In this document: piece after piece, positions 11,911-24,186 of the stretch
Position numbering within the stretch: position 1 is the first letter of the stretch
Layout: every line of letters begins with the position of its first letter
DNA from: Fragum whitleyi
Lineage: Eukaryota; Mollusca; Bivalvia; Cardiida; Cardiidae
Length of the DNA: 64,000 bases
Reading direction: 5' to 3'
Assembly: GCA_948146395.1 (NCBI GenBank)
Contig: OX411548.1
Coordinates: 38,014,912 to 38,078,911, forward strand
Notes under the pieces: model-generated
The model's input: the letters and a program-made list of their open reading frames with translations, nothing else
Databases searched by the model: none
Told to the model about the DNA's origin: nothing
Program-made: the position numbers and the translations under genes

Positions 11911-13586
11911 AACAAAACTTGAAATAACTTGTATTGATATGAATGAAATAATTTTAATTAGGTGTTGTAAGAAACCATTTCCAATTTCTACCAAATTATT
12001 CCTTTATTTTAATTAATGTAAGAAAAAAGATGGATAATAATGATTTTTAATATTTAAATTATGAAAATTTTAAAATTTTAACAAAATCCATCATTTACAT
12101 GTTGAACCTGGAGAACAATTTGGGTTAAATGTTATTAGAATGCCATCCAAGACACACAATTTAGTATCTTTTATAAGCTTCAATGGGTAAAAGTTGAAGA
12201 CATACTAGTATTCGTACGAAGATTAGACAAGTTTGTGCAACCGAAATCTTTTGATTTTAATGTATCTGAAATTACAACAAAATTTTCTATAAAATTTTAT
12301 TGTAATGCAGCTGTGGTAGCCCCCTTTAAGTTTATCAAATGACCAGGGTTTCAGTGTCGTATCTTATTTTAACACAGCCTCTTTGAAAGTTTTAGGTAAG
12401 GTAATTTCAGAATTTTAAAAGTTTCTATGTGTCATTGTTATACTTAATTAAAAAAGAAATGTAGCAGTAGATTGGTGACATATATAACTTCATTTTGAAT
12501 TGTTTGAATTGTTTTGAATTGAAGTTTCAGAAAATTATTCTTAGATAGACAGATCACATGCGATTTTATAATCCAATTTTTGTAAAATACACAAATGTGC
12601 GTTATTATATAAGACAAGGTGTCAAACTTGTCCTGTATCTCACCAACTCTCACAATTTCCGGCATATTTTACACAGTCTTGTAACAACGAAAAGGAAAAT
12701 TATCAAGAAAAATAAGCTGATGACAATGTTGTCAAAATAATTATTAGAAAAGACATTTATTTCAATTTAAATTTAGTGACTACTCGGAGAGTTTACATAA
12801 GCAGATGTTGGATACATGGTCTTTTGTCATGAAACAATTGCCTGTGGGCAGACATACAAACAGATCAATCCAATAAAACAATATTTTTTTAACTTGTTGA
12901 TAAGGGTGTATATGAAAATGTTTCAATGCCAAAAGCTATTTTCTATCCATTCTAATGCTACATCAAGTGGGTTGGGTAAGATTAATTTAAATTTGTTTTT
13001 CATGTTTAAAATGCCATACATTTTACTCAAACTATAAATAAAACTTATGGCTAAATTTCTAGAGGTAATTCAAAGATATTTGATAAGGTTTGCTTGCACA
13101 AATCAGTTTTTTCCAGGTATATCACACAATATTCTCATTAAATTGGTTGTACTACTGGCATTACTCGTGGGTATCAAAATATATTGAAAAATCAAAATAC
13201 GTATCTTCCGATTTTGCCCTACTTTTAGTATGTCATCTAGGGAGGGTCAAGCTATTCAAAAAAGCCAAGAATGATTTTGTTGCAATTTGTTTTGGGTTGA
13301 GGCCATATTTCGCTATTTTGACTGGACTATATATGAAATATATATCCCGCCTTCCACGCAAGTGTACGTGCTTGCGCATTATTTAAAGGGAAAAGTAAGG
13401 GAAACATAGATACAAAAAATAATACTGTAACCTTAACATTTTTTTGAGAAACAGGAACAGAAACAGGAGCTGCTTAATTTCTGACCCCAGCATTCATAAA
13501 ATGAAGTCGCATTGCATGAATTAGTCGCGTAATAGAAGTGGTCGCTCGAGGATCATCGACTGTATTCTAAAGATAATTATGCAACT
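11911..13586. other. no recognisable gene or repeat
   Basis: AT-rich. Frames of 60 to 98 codons at 12444-13386 have no domain signature. A short hairpin (CACGCAAG / CTTGCG) lies near 13357-13377. Confidence 0.45.
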
Positions 13587-13812
13587 GGGGCCCGTTTTAC
13601 TAAATGTCTTACGAAAAAAATAATCGTAAGTCAAAATCACAAATCGTACCTGGTGTTTTCATTTTTTGTTAAGATTCTGCCTTGTGATATCTTATTAGAA
13701 TAGTCTTTAGAAGACGATTCCAATGAGGTGATGCATAGCAGAATTCCATATTTAGTTAGCACTGTAGATGCATCTCTAATTGGTGACTTACGCGAAAAAA
13801 TGATCTGCCCTC
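13587..13812 (+). mobile_element. MITE, GGGGCCCGTTTTACTAAA family, right end damaged
   Basis: The left end, CTGGGGCCCGTTTTACTAAA followed by CTTACGAA, and the interior (AAATCGTACCTGGTGTTTTC, GAAGACGATTC) match the reverse complement of the 19082-19332 copy. The right terminal repeat is not preserved. Confidence 0.8.
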
Positions 13813-15058
13813 CTGGGCCTCTCAAAGGCATATCAAATGTCGGATTTACAGTTAAATGATATAAAATCGAAGTCCAGCCCCTGATGAGTATTTAAATTGT
13901 TGTTTCAGGTTAAAAATCGTTTTTATTTGTTTCAGGGTCTATTAACAAGTGCAATTAAACCTTGGTGATACTGTTCATTTTTTTCTGGTTTACAAAAAAA
14001 TTTTAAAGACAGTATAGACTAAGATCAAGCTGCACAGTCATGTAGTCTGATCTAAGCCTACACTGCCTACATTCTATAGTATACTTAATGTTTGCGGGGA
14101 AACTTGTTAAAAGGTCTTAAAAGCGTTATCTTCGAAACAAAATTTAAATTCGGAAGTATAATGGTAAATCACTTCATACTTTGATATTCGCCACTTTTCT
14201 TGTAGTAGTTGGGTTTATGAAAATTTTTGTTTGGGAAAGATTTGCTCTTTTGATAAAACAATAATTCTTTGAAAGGTTGAAGAGAATCTGATGAACACTT
14301 AGGTTTCATTCCACTATAACAGGGGAAAAGGGAAATAAAATAAATTTTACACCAGACCCCTTTTACTTTGATATGTGACAAGCTCATCCGAGTTTTAAAG
14401 GACAACCTATACATATTATTCAGTAAAACCATTCTGTTCATGTTTGAAGATTAGCAAATGAGAGCTGTCAACTTTTTTTCATCCCAATGACAATGATTTC
14501 TGAACTAATATTTATGGACTTCGCTTAATAACCTAAGAGAATATTTTAAATCATTTGAAGGAAATCTTTTAAAATCGTTTTATCTTTAGGAAATCTTTTT
14601 AAATCAAAGGTAATTTTTTTGATACGTAGCTTCACAGAAAATTTCATAGCATGCTCATGGACAATATATTTTGGCTCAGTCCATGTGCATCCCTTACATA
14701 CGTCACATGTTAATCTTTTCTCTAATGAAAACGTTACTACTGTCGCTCTTTCAACGTCGATAATTCGATGAAATTTTATCAGCTAATTAAGTGAGTGATA
14801 TCAAACAAATTGTCACGAAACCCGCGTTCATTTGATACATAATATTAAGAATTTCGATTAATATACCTTACACTATATTTAATTACGAGCTGAAAAAAGT
14901 GGCGTTAGATTATAAAAATAGGTTGGGAAAATTATGTTACCAATGACGTGTGCTATGAAGGTAGGTTGTCAGCCTCGGCTAAAGCGATATGGAAATAGTC
15001 CAAGTGACCTTCGGTCTGTGGAGTTAAAAGCTAAGTAGAAGACAAAACTTGGCGATCA
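13813..15058. other. no recognisable gene or repeat
   Basis: AT-rich. A 90-codon minus frame at 14169-14441 has no recognisable domain. Confidence 0.45.
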
Positions 15059-15292
15059 GGGCCCGAGGTTATAAAACTTTTCTCATCCCTATACAAAATT
15101 TTCTCAAATTTCAATTTTAGATTTAAGCATTAAATCTGTTTAAGTACTCATTTCAATGTATTAACATAAAAGATAATAGTAATAAGTTGTTATAAATAAC
15201 AACTTATTAATAATATTTTTTATTGTCATACATTTATTTAAAATTGAAACAATTCTCAGTTGAGCCTGAGAAAGTTTTATAATCTCGGGCCC
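15059..15292. mobile_element. 234-bp MITE, GGGCCCGAG termini
   Basis: The terminal inverted repeats are about 27 bp: GGGCCCGAGGTTATAAAACT at the left, and AGTTTTATAATCTCGGGCCC at the right. The centre (about 15182-15210) is a second perfect palindrome, AATAAGTTGTTA / TAACAACTTATT. It is non-coding. A single copy is seen in this window. Confidence 0.85.
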
Positions 15293-16015
15293 AGGTTGAC
15301 AATAACATGATTGAGACTTCATTCTGTGTAGGTCATTAAAACTCAAAGTTAACTACTTACCTGATCAATAAGTGGTGTTGACTCGTTTAGTTCGACCATA
15401 GCTTGCTGACTACCTGAGGAAGAGCTAGAAACATAAGAAAATATCAACTTCGATTTGATACGCGTAAAGTTTTACAATTTTTAAGTCTCATTCCCCCTCC
15501 CTTATTATTACAAGTCTTCATCTACCGATAGACCTGTGAAATTACGAGTTATTATTGAAAAGAATGATATTTTCTCTCCATTATCTGGGAGCGCATTAAC
15601 ATAATGGTGAAAATATATTACTCAAAATTTGATAAGTACCACTTATCAGAATACGCTAAATTCTTCCCGGAGACTGGAAGGGACGAACATTTCTACTGTA
15701 TTGGAAAATAGTTTATATTGACAAAATATTTGTGCCAAAAAGTTTGAAACTGTAAGTAAATAATGGAGCGGAGGAGTGGTTAAATCTTAGTAGAGGCAAT
15801 AACGCGCGGATGAAAAGGGGCGATAGTTGAAGAGAGCTTTTTGGGGAAATCGAGGAGAGGCTTTTGGGTGACTTCGTTTGTTCAACCGTTCCCCACCCAT
15901 CCGTATTTGTACAATAGTTTGAACAGTATTCATCTATATCGAAAGCTGGAATAACGGTTCCAAGGGCGAGTATTACCCCCGGTTTATCATTGACAAGAAG
16001 TGTATTTTTCACGAA
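15293..16015. other. no recognisable gene or repeat
   Basis: A 99-codon minus frame at 15713-16012 has no motif or splice context that I recognise. Nothing else is visible. Confidence 0.4.
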
Positions 16016-16168
16016 GTAAACCGTAATTTTTACAACATTTCGGAAGACATTAACTTTAACAGTGTTTACCGAGGATTCCTAATGATTTTCATTAGGAAAC
16101 TTCGGTCAACATTGTGAACGATCATGTGTTCCGAAAAGTAGCGGAACTATATCGGGTCCACTGCCTTA
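16016..16168 (-). mobile_element. foldback MITE, CAGTGGACCC family, copy 1
   Basis: It shares TTTAACAGTGTTTACCGAGG and the central palindrome CCTAATGATTTTCATTAGG with the copy at 53951-54120. It ends CGGGTCCACTGCCTTA. The whole element is an imperfect palindrome. Confidence 0.78.
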
Positions 16169-16469
16169 GAGGTCAAATTTGTCTCCAACTTAGATTCATA
16201 CCGTAATGTTACCGCTTCTGGGTTTTAATCACTGTTTCGCTTCAAAGGTTCTTCGATTGTTTGCTATTTTAGCACAGAATTATTGTCAAATGAACATTTT
16301 TTTAGAATCAAAACGAAAATTCATATATTTTATATTGGGTTAAGAATCACCCACACCATTACAAGTGGCAAATTTTGAGTAGTATGCAACAATTGTCCAA
16401 TACAGTGAAAAATGAAAAAAAAAATGTTTCCAGAAATCGTTTTTAAGCTTAATCTATTTTTTCCTTTTA

Positions 16470-17700
16470 GTTTTAACTCCACTGGACTTAGTCCAACGGA
16501 GCTAATGTTGTTGCCTGGTGCGTCCCTGCGTTAGTGCGTCCGTCCGTTCGTTAACCCTTTTCTTTAAAAAACTTCACAGGTTTAATCCTTCGGACATGCT
16601 CTTTCAGATTTATTCACAAATTTCTGATTGGGCAGGTGACATATGGGTCTAGGGGCTGCCGTGGCGCTGAAAAAAACTTCTTCTCTGAAACTTATGTTCA
16701 GAATTCAACTAAACTTCACAGGAATTATTCCTGGAGCCTACTATTTCAGATTTTTCGTAAAATTCTGACCGGGCTAATGAAATTGGCTCCAGAAGGCTGT
16801 CGCGTCACTGAAAATTGTGCCGTGGGATGAAATTTAAAATTCACAGGAATGGTGCCTTGAAGATGCTCTTTCAGATTTGTTTGGAAGTTCTGATCTGATT
16901 GATAACATGGGCTCTACGGACTGACGCGTCACTGAAAAATTTTCCCATATGATGAAACATAAAATATATGTTCTTCTCTGAAACTACTGTGCAGAATTTA
17001 GTCAAACTTTATAAGAGTACGCTCTATCAGATTTGTTCATGAAATACTTATTGGACTTATGACATTGGCTGCACAGACTGCTGCACCACTAAAAAATGAT
17101 CCAATGTGATGAAATAGATAAAATCTTCCCAATGAAACTACTGTTCAGAATGCAACAAACTTCACACGAATGATGCTTGGGGCATTTTCTATCAGATTTC
17201 TTCGTTAAATTCTGATCCAATGGATAAGATGGGCTCTACGGCCTGACGAGTCATCGAAAACTGGTCCAAAATAATGAAATATAAAACATATTCTTCTGTG
17301 AAACTGCTAGTCAGAATTTACCAAAACTCCACATTAATGATGCCTAGGACATGCTTTCTCAGATTTCTTTAATTAAGATTGAATTGGTGAGATGGATTTT
17401 ACGGGCTGCAGAGTCACTGAAAAAATGTCCCTTATTATCCAATTATAAAATTATCTTCGTCTGAAAATTTTTTCAATAAAACTTCACAAGAACAATACTC
17501 AGGGAATGCCCCTTCCGTCTTTTTTTCTTTACATGTGGATCAAGTTGGTATCACGGGCTCTACGGGCTGTTGCGTCACCAAATAATCGTCCCATATGTTA
17601 AAATAAGGAAACTACCTTCTCTGAAACTACTTGTCAGAATACAACAAAAATTTTCAAGAATGATTCTTCGGACATGCTCTATCAGCTGTCTTTGTTATTG
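16470..17700 (-). repeat. tandem array (~155-bp unit) with terminal AGCT hairpin
   Basis: Left terminus: TTTTAGTTTTAACTCCACTG, then a hairpin (CCACTGGACTTAGTCCAACGG) ending at GAGCTAATG, then GTGCGTCCGTCCGTTCG. About seven diverged units follow. Each contains CTGAAACT, TCAGAATNCAACNAAACTTC, a GATTTNTTC block and GGGCTNNCGNGTCACTGAAAA, recurring at about 16690, 16980, 17132, 17298, 17460 and 17620. It is reminiscent of the tandem-core 'pearl' or Helentron-related (HINE) elements described in bivalves. It is non-coding. Confidence 0.75.
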
Positions 17701-18755
17701 GGGGATATAATGTTGGGTCATGGAAAGGAGGGCATTTGTGATGCAACATTTCTTACTGGCTCAACTTGTTCATTTATTGACAGATTTTTGTGTGAAATGA
17801 AATAATGCTAATTACATGACAACGAAAGCATAAAAGCTGCTTGGAAAAAATATTTCAGGTCATAGAAAATGGGACTTCTTGTCAAAATGATGATTATCTG
17901 CTTACAAATAGATTATGTCTTGGCCAATTACTATAAATTCAATGTATTAATGAATTATCATAAATAAACAAGGCCATAAGTGCTAGTACAGCGATACTGG
18001 CCCCGTGAAATGAACAAAACTCCCATATTCATAGGCGGAATTGAAGAAACGTTCACAAAATGATTACATCGTATGATCTTGCGCAAATTTTCGCTGATTT
18101 GGGGATATCGTCATGGTAAGATATGAAAATGCACATCTTGTGTGATTGTTTTGTTATATAAAAACCTTTGATAATTTATCGTGATAAATAGGATCGTCAC
18201 GTAAACTTCCTTGTTGATTCAACATTACGTATGCCTTTAAGGATTGATTTTCAAGAAAGTTTATCCTCACTATATTTTCGTCCCCTTTTTATAGCAGTTT
18301 GACAAATGTGGCTTTGTTGCAGAATTTTCATTAATATCAGCAAAATTATACTCTTGGTCTCTATCAAGCGAGATTAAGTAGGCCCCTAATTTAAATTAGA
18401 TCTTTCTTCTTCTCTAAATCTTACACTTAACAGTTGACAGTAAAGGTTTTGTTATTAAGTTTATATATACTTTATACATTTTAACATGACTATACGCATT
18501 CGCTCCTGGTCATCGAATTAAAAATTCTCACGAATACGCGTTAAAGCTCCCGTCTGTGTTCGTGAACATTTCCAAAACGCAAGACAATGATCTTAGACGA
18601 CCATGCACACAAAAATTATACTATTATTCTCAAAGATAAGCTTGAATTTGTCAATCCAATATTCGGTAATGCAAATGATTATGGCGCGATGCTCTAGATA
18701 TAGGCCTAACTTGATGAATATTAATGACCCGAAACATTTGGGACTCCAATTTGAA

Positions 18756-18918
18756 TACCACTCGTATACCGCTCCAGCTCGTGGGCGTTTTAAACGTGTC
18801 CAAAATCTCATTAACATATTCTATTTCATACTGCAGATCATGCGTTTCACGAACAAGCCGCCGTTTGTCGGTCGATTTAAATTTTTGATGTAACTCATCT
18901 TTCACAAGACTAAACCAT
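18756..18918 (-). CDS. possible single coding exon, unknown protein
   Basis: I do not recognise a family. On the minus strand, a TTTTTTTTTCATGGTTTAG acceptor-like tract is followed by an open frame of about 50 codons. It is rich in charged residues (about a third K/R/E/D) and predicted helical, with segments such as DKRRLVRETHDLQYEIEYVN and EILDTFKTP. It ends near a GCG/GTATACG donor-like site. The frame then stays open to 18651 without this character. An in-frame TGA lies just upstream of the acceptor, which is consistent with an internal exon. The amino-acid composition differs from the hydrophobic chance frames around it. No partner exon was found, so this is a weak candidate. An alternative is a fragment of a mobile-element protein. 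Confidence 0.22.
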
Positions 18919-19081
18919 GAAAAAAAAATTCAAATAATATTCACGAAAGAGCGATTTTTTACTCTAAACGCAGACTGGGGCTTTAATACAACTAGTTCGA
19001 TTGCAGCAACATGGAGTACATATTTTATTCGTAATAATAGTTCAAGGTACGGTTTGGATTTTGGGATCCTTCGATACACAG

Positions 19082-19332
19082 ACCAGGGGCCTGTTTTACT
19101 ACATACCTTACGAACATTTTTTGCGTAAGTCAAAAATTAATTTTGCTTCTTCAGTAGTAACTAAGATGGACTTCTACCATGTGTCATCTCATTGAAAAGA
19201 CGATTCTAAAGACGATTTTTATGAGATATTGCAAGACAGAATTTAACAATAAATGAAAACACCAGGTACGATTTGTGGTTTTGACTCACGATCAATTTGT
19301 TCGAAAGAAGTTTAGTAAAACGGGCCCCAGGC
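19082..19332 (-). mobile_element. MITE, GGGGCCTGTTTTACTACA / GGGGCCCG family, complete copy
   Basis: Inverted termini CAGGGGCCTGTTTTACTA and TAGTAAAACGGGCCCCAGG enclose about 250 bp. Subterminal CTTACGAA/TTCGAAAG and internal AAGACGATTC blocks are shared with 13587-13812. It resembles the GGGGCCTGTTTCATCAA termini of the larger element at 34694-37401, so the two may belong to one superfamily. Confidence 0.85.
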
Positions 19333-19719
19333 TGCATCCTAACCATTTTACCACGGGCTCCACTGATTACACGTATACTCGAAGTCAACGTCATATCTTC
19401 AGTAAGAGGAAAGTTCTTATTTCAGGATCGATTTATTTTGCAACTTAAATTTAACAACTTAAACTTGAATTCAAGATATTTTATATTTATCGATCTTGCA
19501 CGAAAATCAGTCCGGGTTATCGTGTTTCATGCAAAAAGATTATTATATTTTTTGTGAATAATTTAGGGCAACGCCTCTTAAAAAGCGCCATATAGCGCGT
19601 GACTACTAGAGAATGATGTCACAACATGCCTTTACAGTATAATGGGATGCCCCACAAAGAGTAAAACGAACAAAAGCGGGACTAAATCCAGCGGAGCTGA
19701 AGTCGTGGCGGGTTGGAAT

Positions 19720-19790
19720 AAATGAAGCGCTGACTGAGTGATTTAGAATTGTTTTGATTGAGATGAATGTCAATTTCATGATGTAACTAT
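19720..19790. repeat. 3' end fragment of CAGTTAACTACATCG MITE family
   Basis: GAAGCGCTGACTGAGTGATT, GATTGAGATGAATGTCAATT and TCATGATGTAACTAT match the right ends at 33000-33076 and 57310-57385. Confidence 0.75.
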
Positions 19791-21436
19791 ATGTACGAAG
19801 ATGGTTGAGATGAAGAAAAGATAAACTTACGCCATCTCGAATTAACTTTTGCTCTTCTCTTTCGTCTTCAAATATATATTTCTTCAAAGATGCCCTATTG
19901 TCCCCGTACGCAATTTATTAAACTGCAGTAGCCTCTGTGAAGTCATCTCATTTGTCTGATCATTTGTAAGTGAGTGTGTCCTTTGATCTTTTGTCGTTAT
20001 CGCTCGGCAAATACGCCGGGAAGACAACGGTTAGTACTTACAGGAGAAAGTCCAAGGACATGAATGCACAGTGATTAGGGTAATATCTGCACATTGTTAG
20101 CTCATGCGCACGAAGGGCTATGTTTTCTAGACTTTTATGATACAAGATTATAAGCCGACAAAAATTGTTCATCGTGTAGACAAAGACTGATGATAAATGC
20201 CACACCGGGGTTGCATTATCCATGGATTTCAAATACCATGACTCGAGGCGAGTGTTCTCCGATGGGAGGGTCATATTTTATAGGAGGTCAGCTTTTTTTA
20301 ATGGTAGGCTGGTGTTGGTCAAAATTTGAATATGCCTGTAAGTATGGATGTGACAGATTGCTGTTTGTTTGTTACTTTATAACCTTTAATCCAGGAGCTA
20401 CTTTTAATGATTATTATTCTCTTCGATTTTTTCTTGTCACGTGTGTTGAAAGACCAGTTGTTTGATGGTACCCTTTGTGCCAACATACTGCGTTTGATAA
20501 GTATAAAATGATGTCGCTGGATTTTTATGTCATTCCAAAAAATGACATTGATTCTATCATGTCTATATTTGTATATTATAGGATAATGAAATATATTTGA
20601 ATAAATTGTGTCGGACGAGCTATTATGGTAGAGTCGCCCAAGCTTACGGGGATAAAGACATTATAATGTAGAGTAGTTTGTTTTCTTTAGATTTTAAATT
20701 TCTTGCCTAGGAAACGCAACCTAGGAAAGTTAAAATCATTTGTCTTTCACTTGCTTGCGTATTTTTGTATCAAATTACACTTTCTTCAGGCGAGGTCTCT
20801 GAATGCTGGAGTATACTGGAGCCGCTAGTATCAAAACATAGTATACACAATTAAAAAGTGTGTTAGCTTACACAAAAAAGATATTCCAATAAAAACCAAC
20901 GTTCGTGTAATTTTTCTCTGTTTACCAGACGTAAACTCGCTATTTTGGAGATTATTAGGAAAAATCGTGTAAAATCAAAAATGTACTTTAAGTTTTGAGA
21001 TATTTTCACGCTTTCATTAGTGGATCCATAGAACTATCCTTCGGCACTAGGTATCAATTGTTCACGCCATAAGTGCGACTGTATGCTAATTGTGAATTTT
21101 AAAATTAATTTTTTAATTATTTTACTCTTTAAGTAGTGAAACCTCAAACTATATTTTGGTATCAACGTTTCTTTTACACTTCTAAACCATTTGTAATATC
21201 ATACGTTGAACTTAGACGCAATTAACTCGTTCCTTGGTAAACATCCCAAAACATTTTGGGTGAAAACTGAACACTTTTCACTAGTATTTCACACAATAAG
21301 TATTACCACACGCTGAAAACTGATAGACTTTACTCTTTTAGTTTTATTTTTCTGTAAAAGGAATAAAAAATACTAGACAATACACCACGAATACAGGCTT
21401 TCGTGGTTGTGAAGTTAAGTGAGAATCTCTAAATGA
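19791..21436. other. no recognisable gene or repeat
   Basis: A 93-codon minus frame ending near 19606 and a 91-codon plus frame at 20190-20465 lack any domain signature. AT-rich and unassigned. Confidence 0.4.
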
Positions 21437-21681
21437 AATGAGCCTGTGCGTGACATTTTCAACAATTTCAAATATATGCCGAGTAAAGACTCTGGCCAGT
21501 CTGTGCATATGCACAGCCTGTCCAGAGTCTTTACTCTGCGTTTTGTGGATAGATAAGGTCTCAAAGTATCTTGAGACATTTAAGCAATTGCCTAATAACA
21601 CATTTTCAGTATCATTGCTGCCCAGTGTTTGTTCCTTACGCACACCTCAAATCTTTTGAAATGTCACGCACATGCTCAAAT
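21437..21681. mobile_element. MITE, TGAGCCTGTGCGTGACATTT family, copy 1
   Basis: The left TGAGCCTGTGCGTGACATTT is mirrored at the right by AAATGTCACGCACATGCTCA. A second internal palindrome, GTAAAGACTCTGGCCAGTCT against its complement CAGAGTCTTTACTC, centres on TGTGCATATGCACAG. It is homologous to 25044-25281. Confidence 0.9.
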
Positions 21682-22351
21682 TATTTGTGCTGTATGTATT
21701 AATCTGTCACTATTTCATTCATCATTTTCGATACAAGATGCCAGTAGATGGATGGGGAACGGGGGAAAGTGAGGTGTATTCTTGTTATAAAAAGGAGAAG
21801 TCAGGGGGATTAAATTGTGCTTCCGTATAGCTGAACGTCATTCTGCGTGGGTTCAAATATCACTCACCTTATTTTATTCCTTTTGTTTGTGGTTAGGAAA
21901 AAAATATAAAAGAAACAAACTTTTGTTCATCTGACAAGAAATTCAAATTTTGAATGTTAAAAGGGGTGTTTTTCGTGAAATTTCAAAGTTTTCTTTTCTA
22001 CATCTTAAAAGAACATTTACCCCTTTTCAGTGTGCTTCAATACCATTTGCTTGAAGAGATAACCTTTCCGATTTCGTTGTTGGAAAAGTTACACTTGTTT
22101 CATCGGCTTGCTTACAATCTGTTTGTTGCTTGAATACCCCCGATTATAAGGTGATATTTTACACCGAAAAGTGGTGACAGGTGAATTGTCACCACCTTTG
22201 TTGCATATTTTTTACAGTGTATATGAAGAAACGTATTCCTTCTCATTATCACATTTTTTCAATATTCCTGAAAAAAAGATATTACTTTCCGGTGCTTACA
22301 GTCGCCTTTTCAACTTCTTTCATTTCTGTATAGCATAGGGTTTCTTCATGT

Positions 22352-23303
22352 TATGGTCCGTTTGACTTCTATATGAACCAACGTTTTAACAAAAATCTCA
22401 GAATCGGACAAATGAAACGTATTTTTATTGTCATATCATATTTTTTCCAACTAATGCCATGAAGAAATTTTTCAGAATTTTTGAATGTAAAATAATGATT
22501 TTGTCCGTCCGTCTACATGTTTACTCTCGGCCTTTCATACCTTCTCGTGTCTGTATTAAATGGAACAGCGAATTGTCTATCTAAAAATAGTCCTGATTTG
22601 CATAGGGATCGAGTCAAAAGTGACTGATTTTAAGTGAGTCGTTTTAGTATAAAAGTGAGTATTTTTGTAAAATTAATTTTGTCGAAGATATTTATTTCCT
22701 TTGGATCACAAATATGAAAGTAATCTCTCTTTGTTCAAAAGCCATTTTACCAGATAATTGATAATTGTTTTAATCTATTTTGACATGAACCACATATTCA
22801 CATATTTTGGCCAATCAAAAAGCATCATTTAACAAAGTTATTGGGATTTTCACGAGTAAAACTAGATAAGCACGCGAGTAATAACGGTACAAATCACGTG
22901 ATATTTAAGTTATAAATGAATTATTCATCGATATGCCAATTAGCATTTCCAAATAAGGAATAATGGACATACTTCTGTCAAATATTTAGTATAAAACCAA
23001 GTGTTTTTACTATATGTTTACAATTCTTACTACTAAATAGCCTCCATCGCCCCTCGTGTCTAAGAGCGGAAAATGCGGAAATATTAGCATGATATTCCGT
23101 GACCTATATGGGATATCAGCTGGAATATTAGCATTAGCTAGATATACAAAATCAATATTTTGAAACCATTTTATATTCCAAAATATCTTTTGGAAAGGTA
23201 TTAAGCTGAAAGTAATATTTTACCATGAACAAATCCTTCATTTAAACGTAATGTCATGTAATGGGTGAAAAGGCTGGTCCATATAGAAGTCAAACGGACT
23301 ATA
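22352..23303. mobile_element. 952-bp TIR element, TATRGTCCGTTTGACTTC family, copy 1
   Basis: The left end, TATGGTCCGTTTGACTTCTA, is mirrored at the right by TAGAAGTCAAACGGACTATA. TIRs are about 27 bp, and the ends fit a TA insertion. It aligns along its whole length with 58935-59841, including TGTCCGTCCGTCTACATGTT, the AATAACGGTACAAATCACG block and CCCCTCGTGTNTAAGAGC. There is no transposase frame, so it is non-autonomous. Confidence 0.9.
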
Positions 23304-23726
23304 CCATAATAGGTCACACCGACGTTTGATCATCTAGAAACCGTTCACATTTCCTTCTGATTAATGTCAGCATTTATGACGATGCGAGCTCAAACAATTT
23401 AAAAAAAAATAGATAAAAAATAAATGCTGGTCATCCAGTGTTTCTCTTTTCAAAAACTGTTTGCTTCATTTGTTCGTTAGTCTTGTAACCCATCGATATT
23501 AGAGGGAGCCGATCTCCATCACAAAAGAGCGTGTAAGTACATACGCTTTAGCGACCCTAATCAAAACCATAGACTGTAAGGTTTTCTCGGAAAGATTTCG
23601 TAATGAAAGTATGTATAACTACGATCGCATAATTAGCCTCACTAAAAAGGTTAACCAATTAAAGCAAAAATGGGCAGTTTAACTACCGATTTTTTTTTTT
23701 TAAAAAAATGGTTGTGTTATCAATTT

Positions 23727-23930
23727 TGACCCGTTGTGCGAAAAGAGACCAACTTGGTAGCGCGTAAATTGTCGTCCGAGTCAGACTGCGCGGACCGAGC
23801 AGACTGACAAGGGTCGAAAGTTTTGACGCTGTCTCAGTTTTTGAATATAGACTGATCAATCTACCTGCCTGTGAAAGAAATTTTGAATAACAAACTCTGG
23901 TTGACCTATACTGATTTCTTATATTTGTGA
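23727..23930. mobile_element. MITE, GACCCGTCACGCG family (B), truncated
   Basis: It starts TGACCCGTTGTGCGAAAAGA and holds the CAGACTGCGCGGACCGAGCA and ACTGACAAGGGTCGAAAG blocks of the family. It lies immediately beside copy C, with its own right terminus missing. Confidence 0.7.
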
Positions 23931-23936
23931 CCCGTC

Positions 23937-24186
23937 ACGCGAAAAGGGACCATCTCGGAACTCCGTAAAATGAAATCGCGAAAATGAAATTTGTTCCAGT
24001 AGAGGTCAACCAGATGTCGCATTTCAAAATATCTTTCACTGTAAGATAGATTTATCCTCCTAGGTTCAGAAAATCAGAAAAGCGGAAAGAGTTTCGATCC
24101 TAGTCAGCCTGTGCAATTCGCGCAGTCTGACTAGGGTCGACACTTTACGCACTACCCAGATGGTCCTTTTTCGCGTGACGGGTCAC
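23937..24186. mobile_element. MITE, GACCCGTCACGCG family (C), complete
   Basis: The terminal inverted repeats of about 33 bp are GTGACCCGTCACGCGAAAAG and CTTTTTCGCGTGACGGGTCAC. Inside is a partly palindromic CCTAGTCAGCCTGTGC / GCGCAGTCTGACTAGG block. The best relative is 57850-58106, with near-identical order. Confidence 0.92.

Noticed and set aside
21840..21870. GTGGGTTCAAATATCAC as a tRNA B box
   Set aside because: No matching A box or anticodon arm at a suitable distance, so no tRNA or SINE head is claimed.
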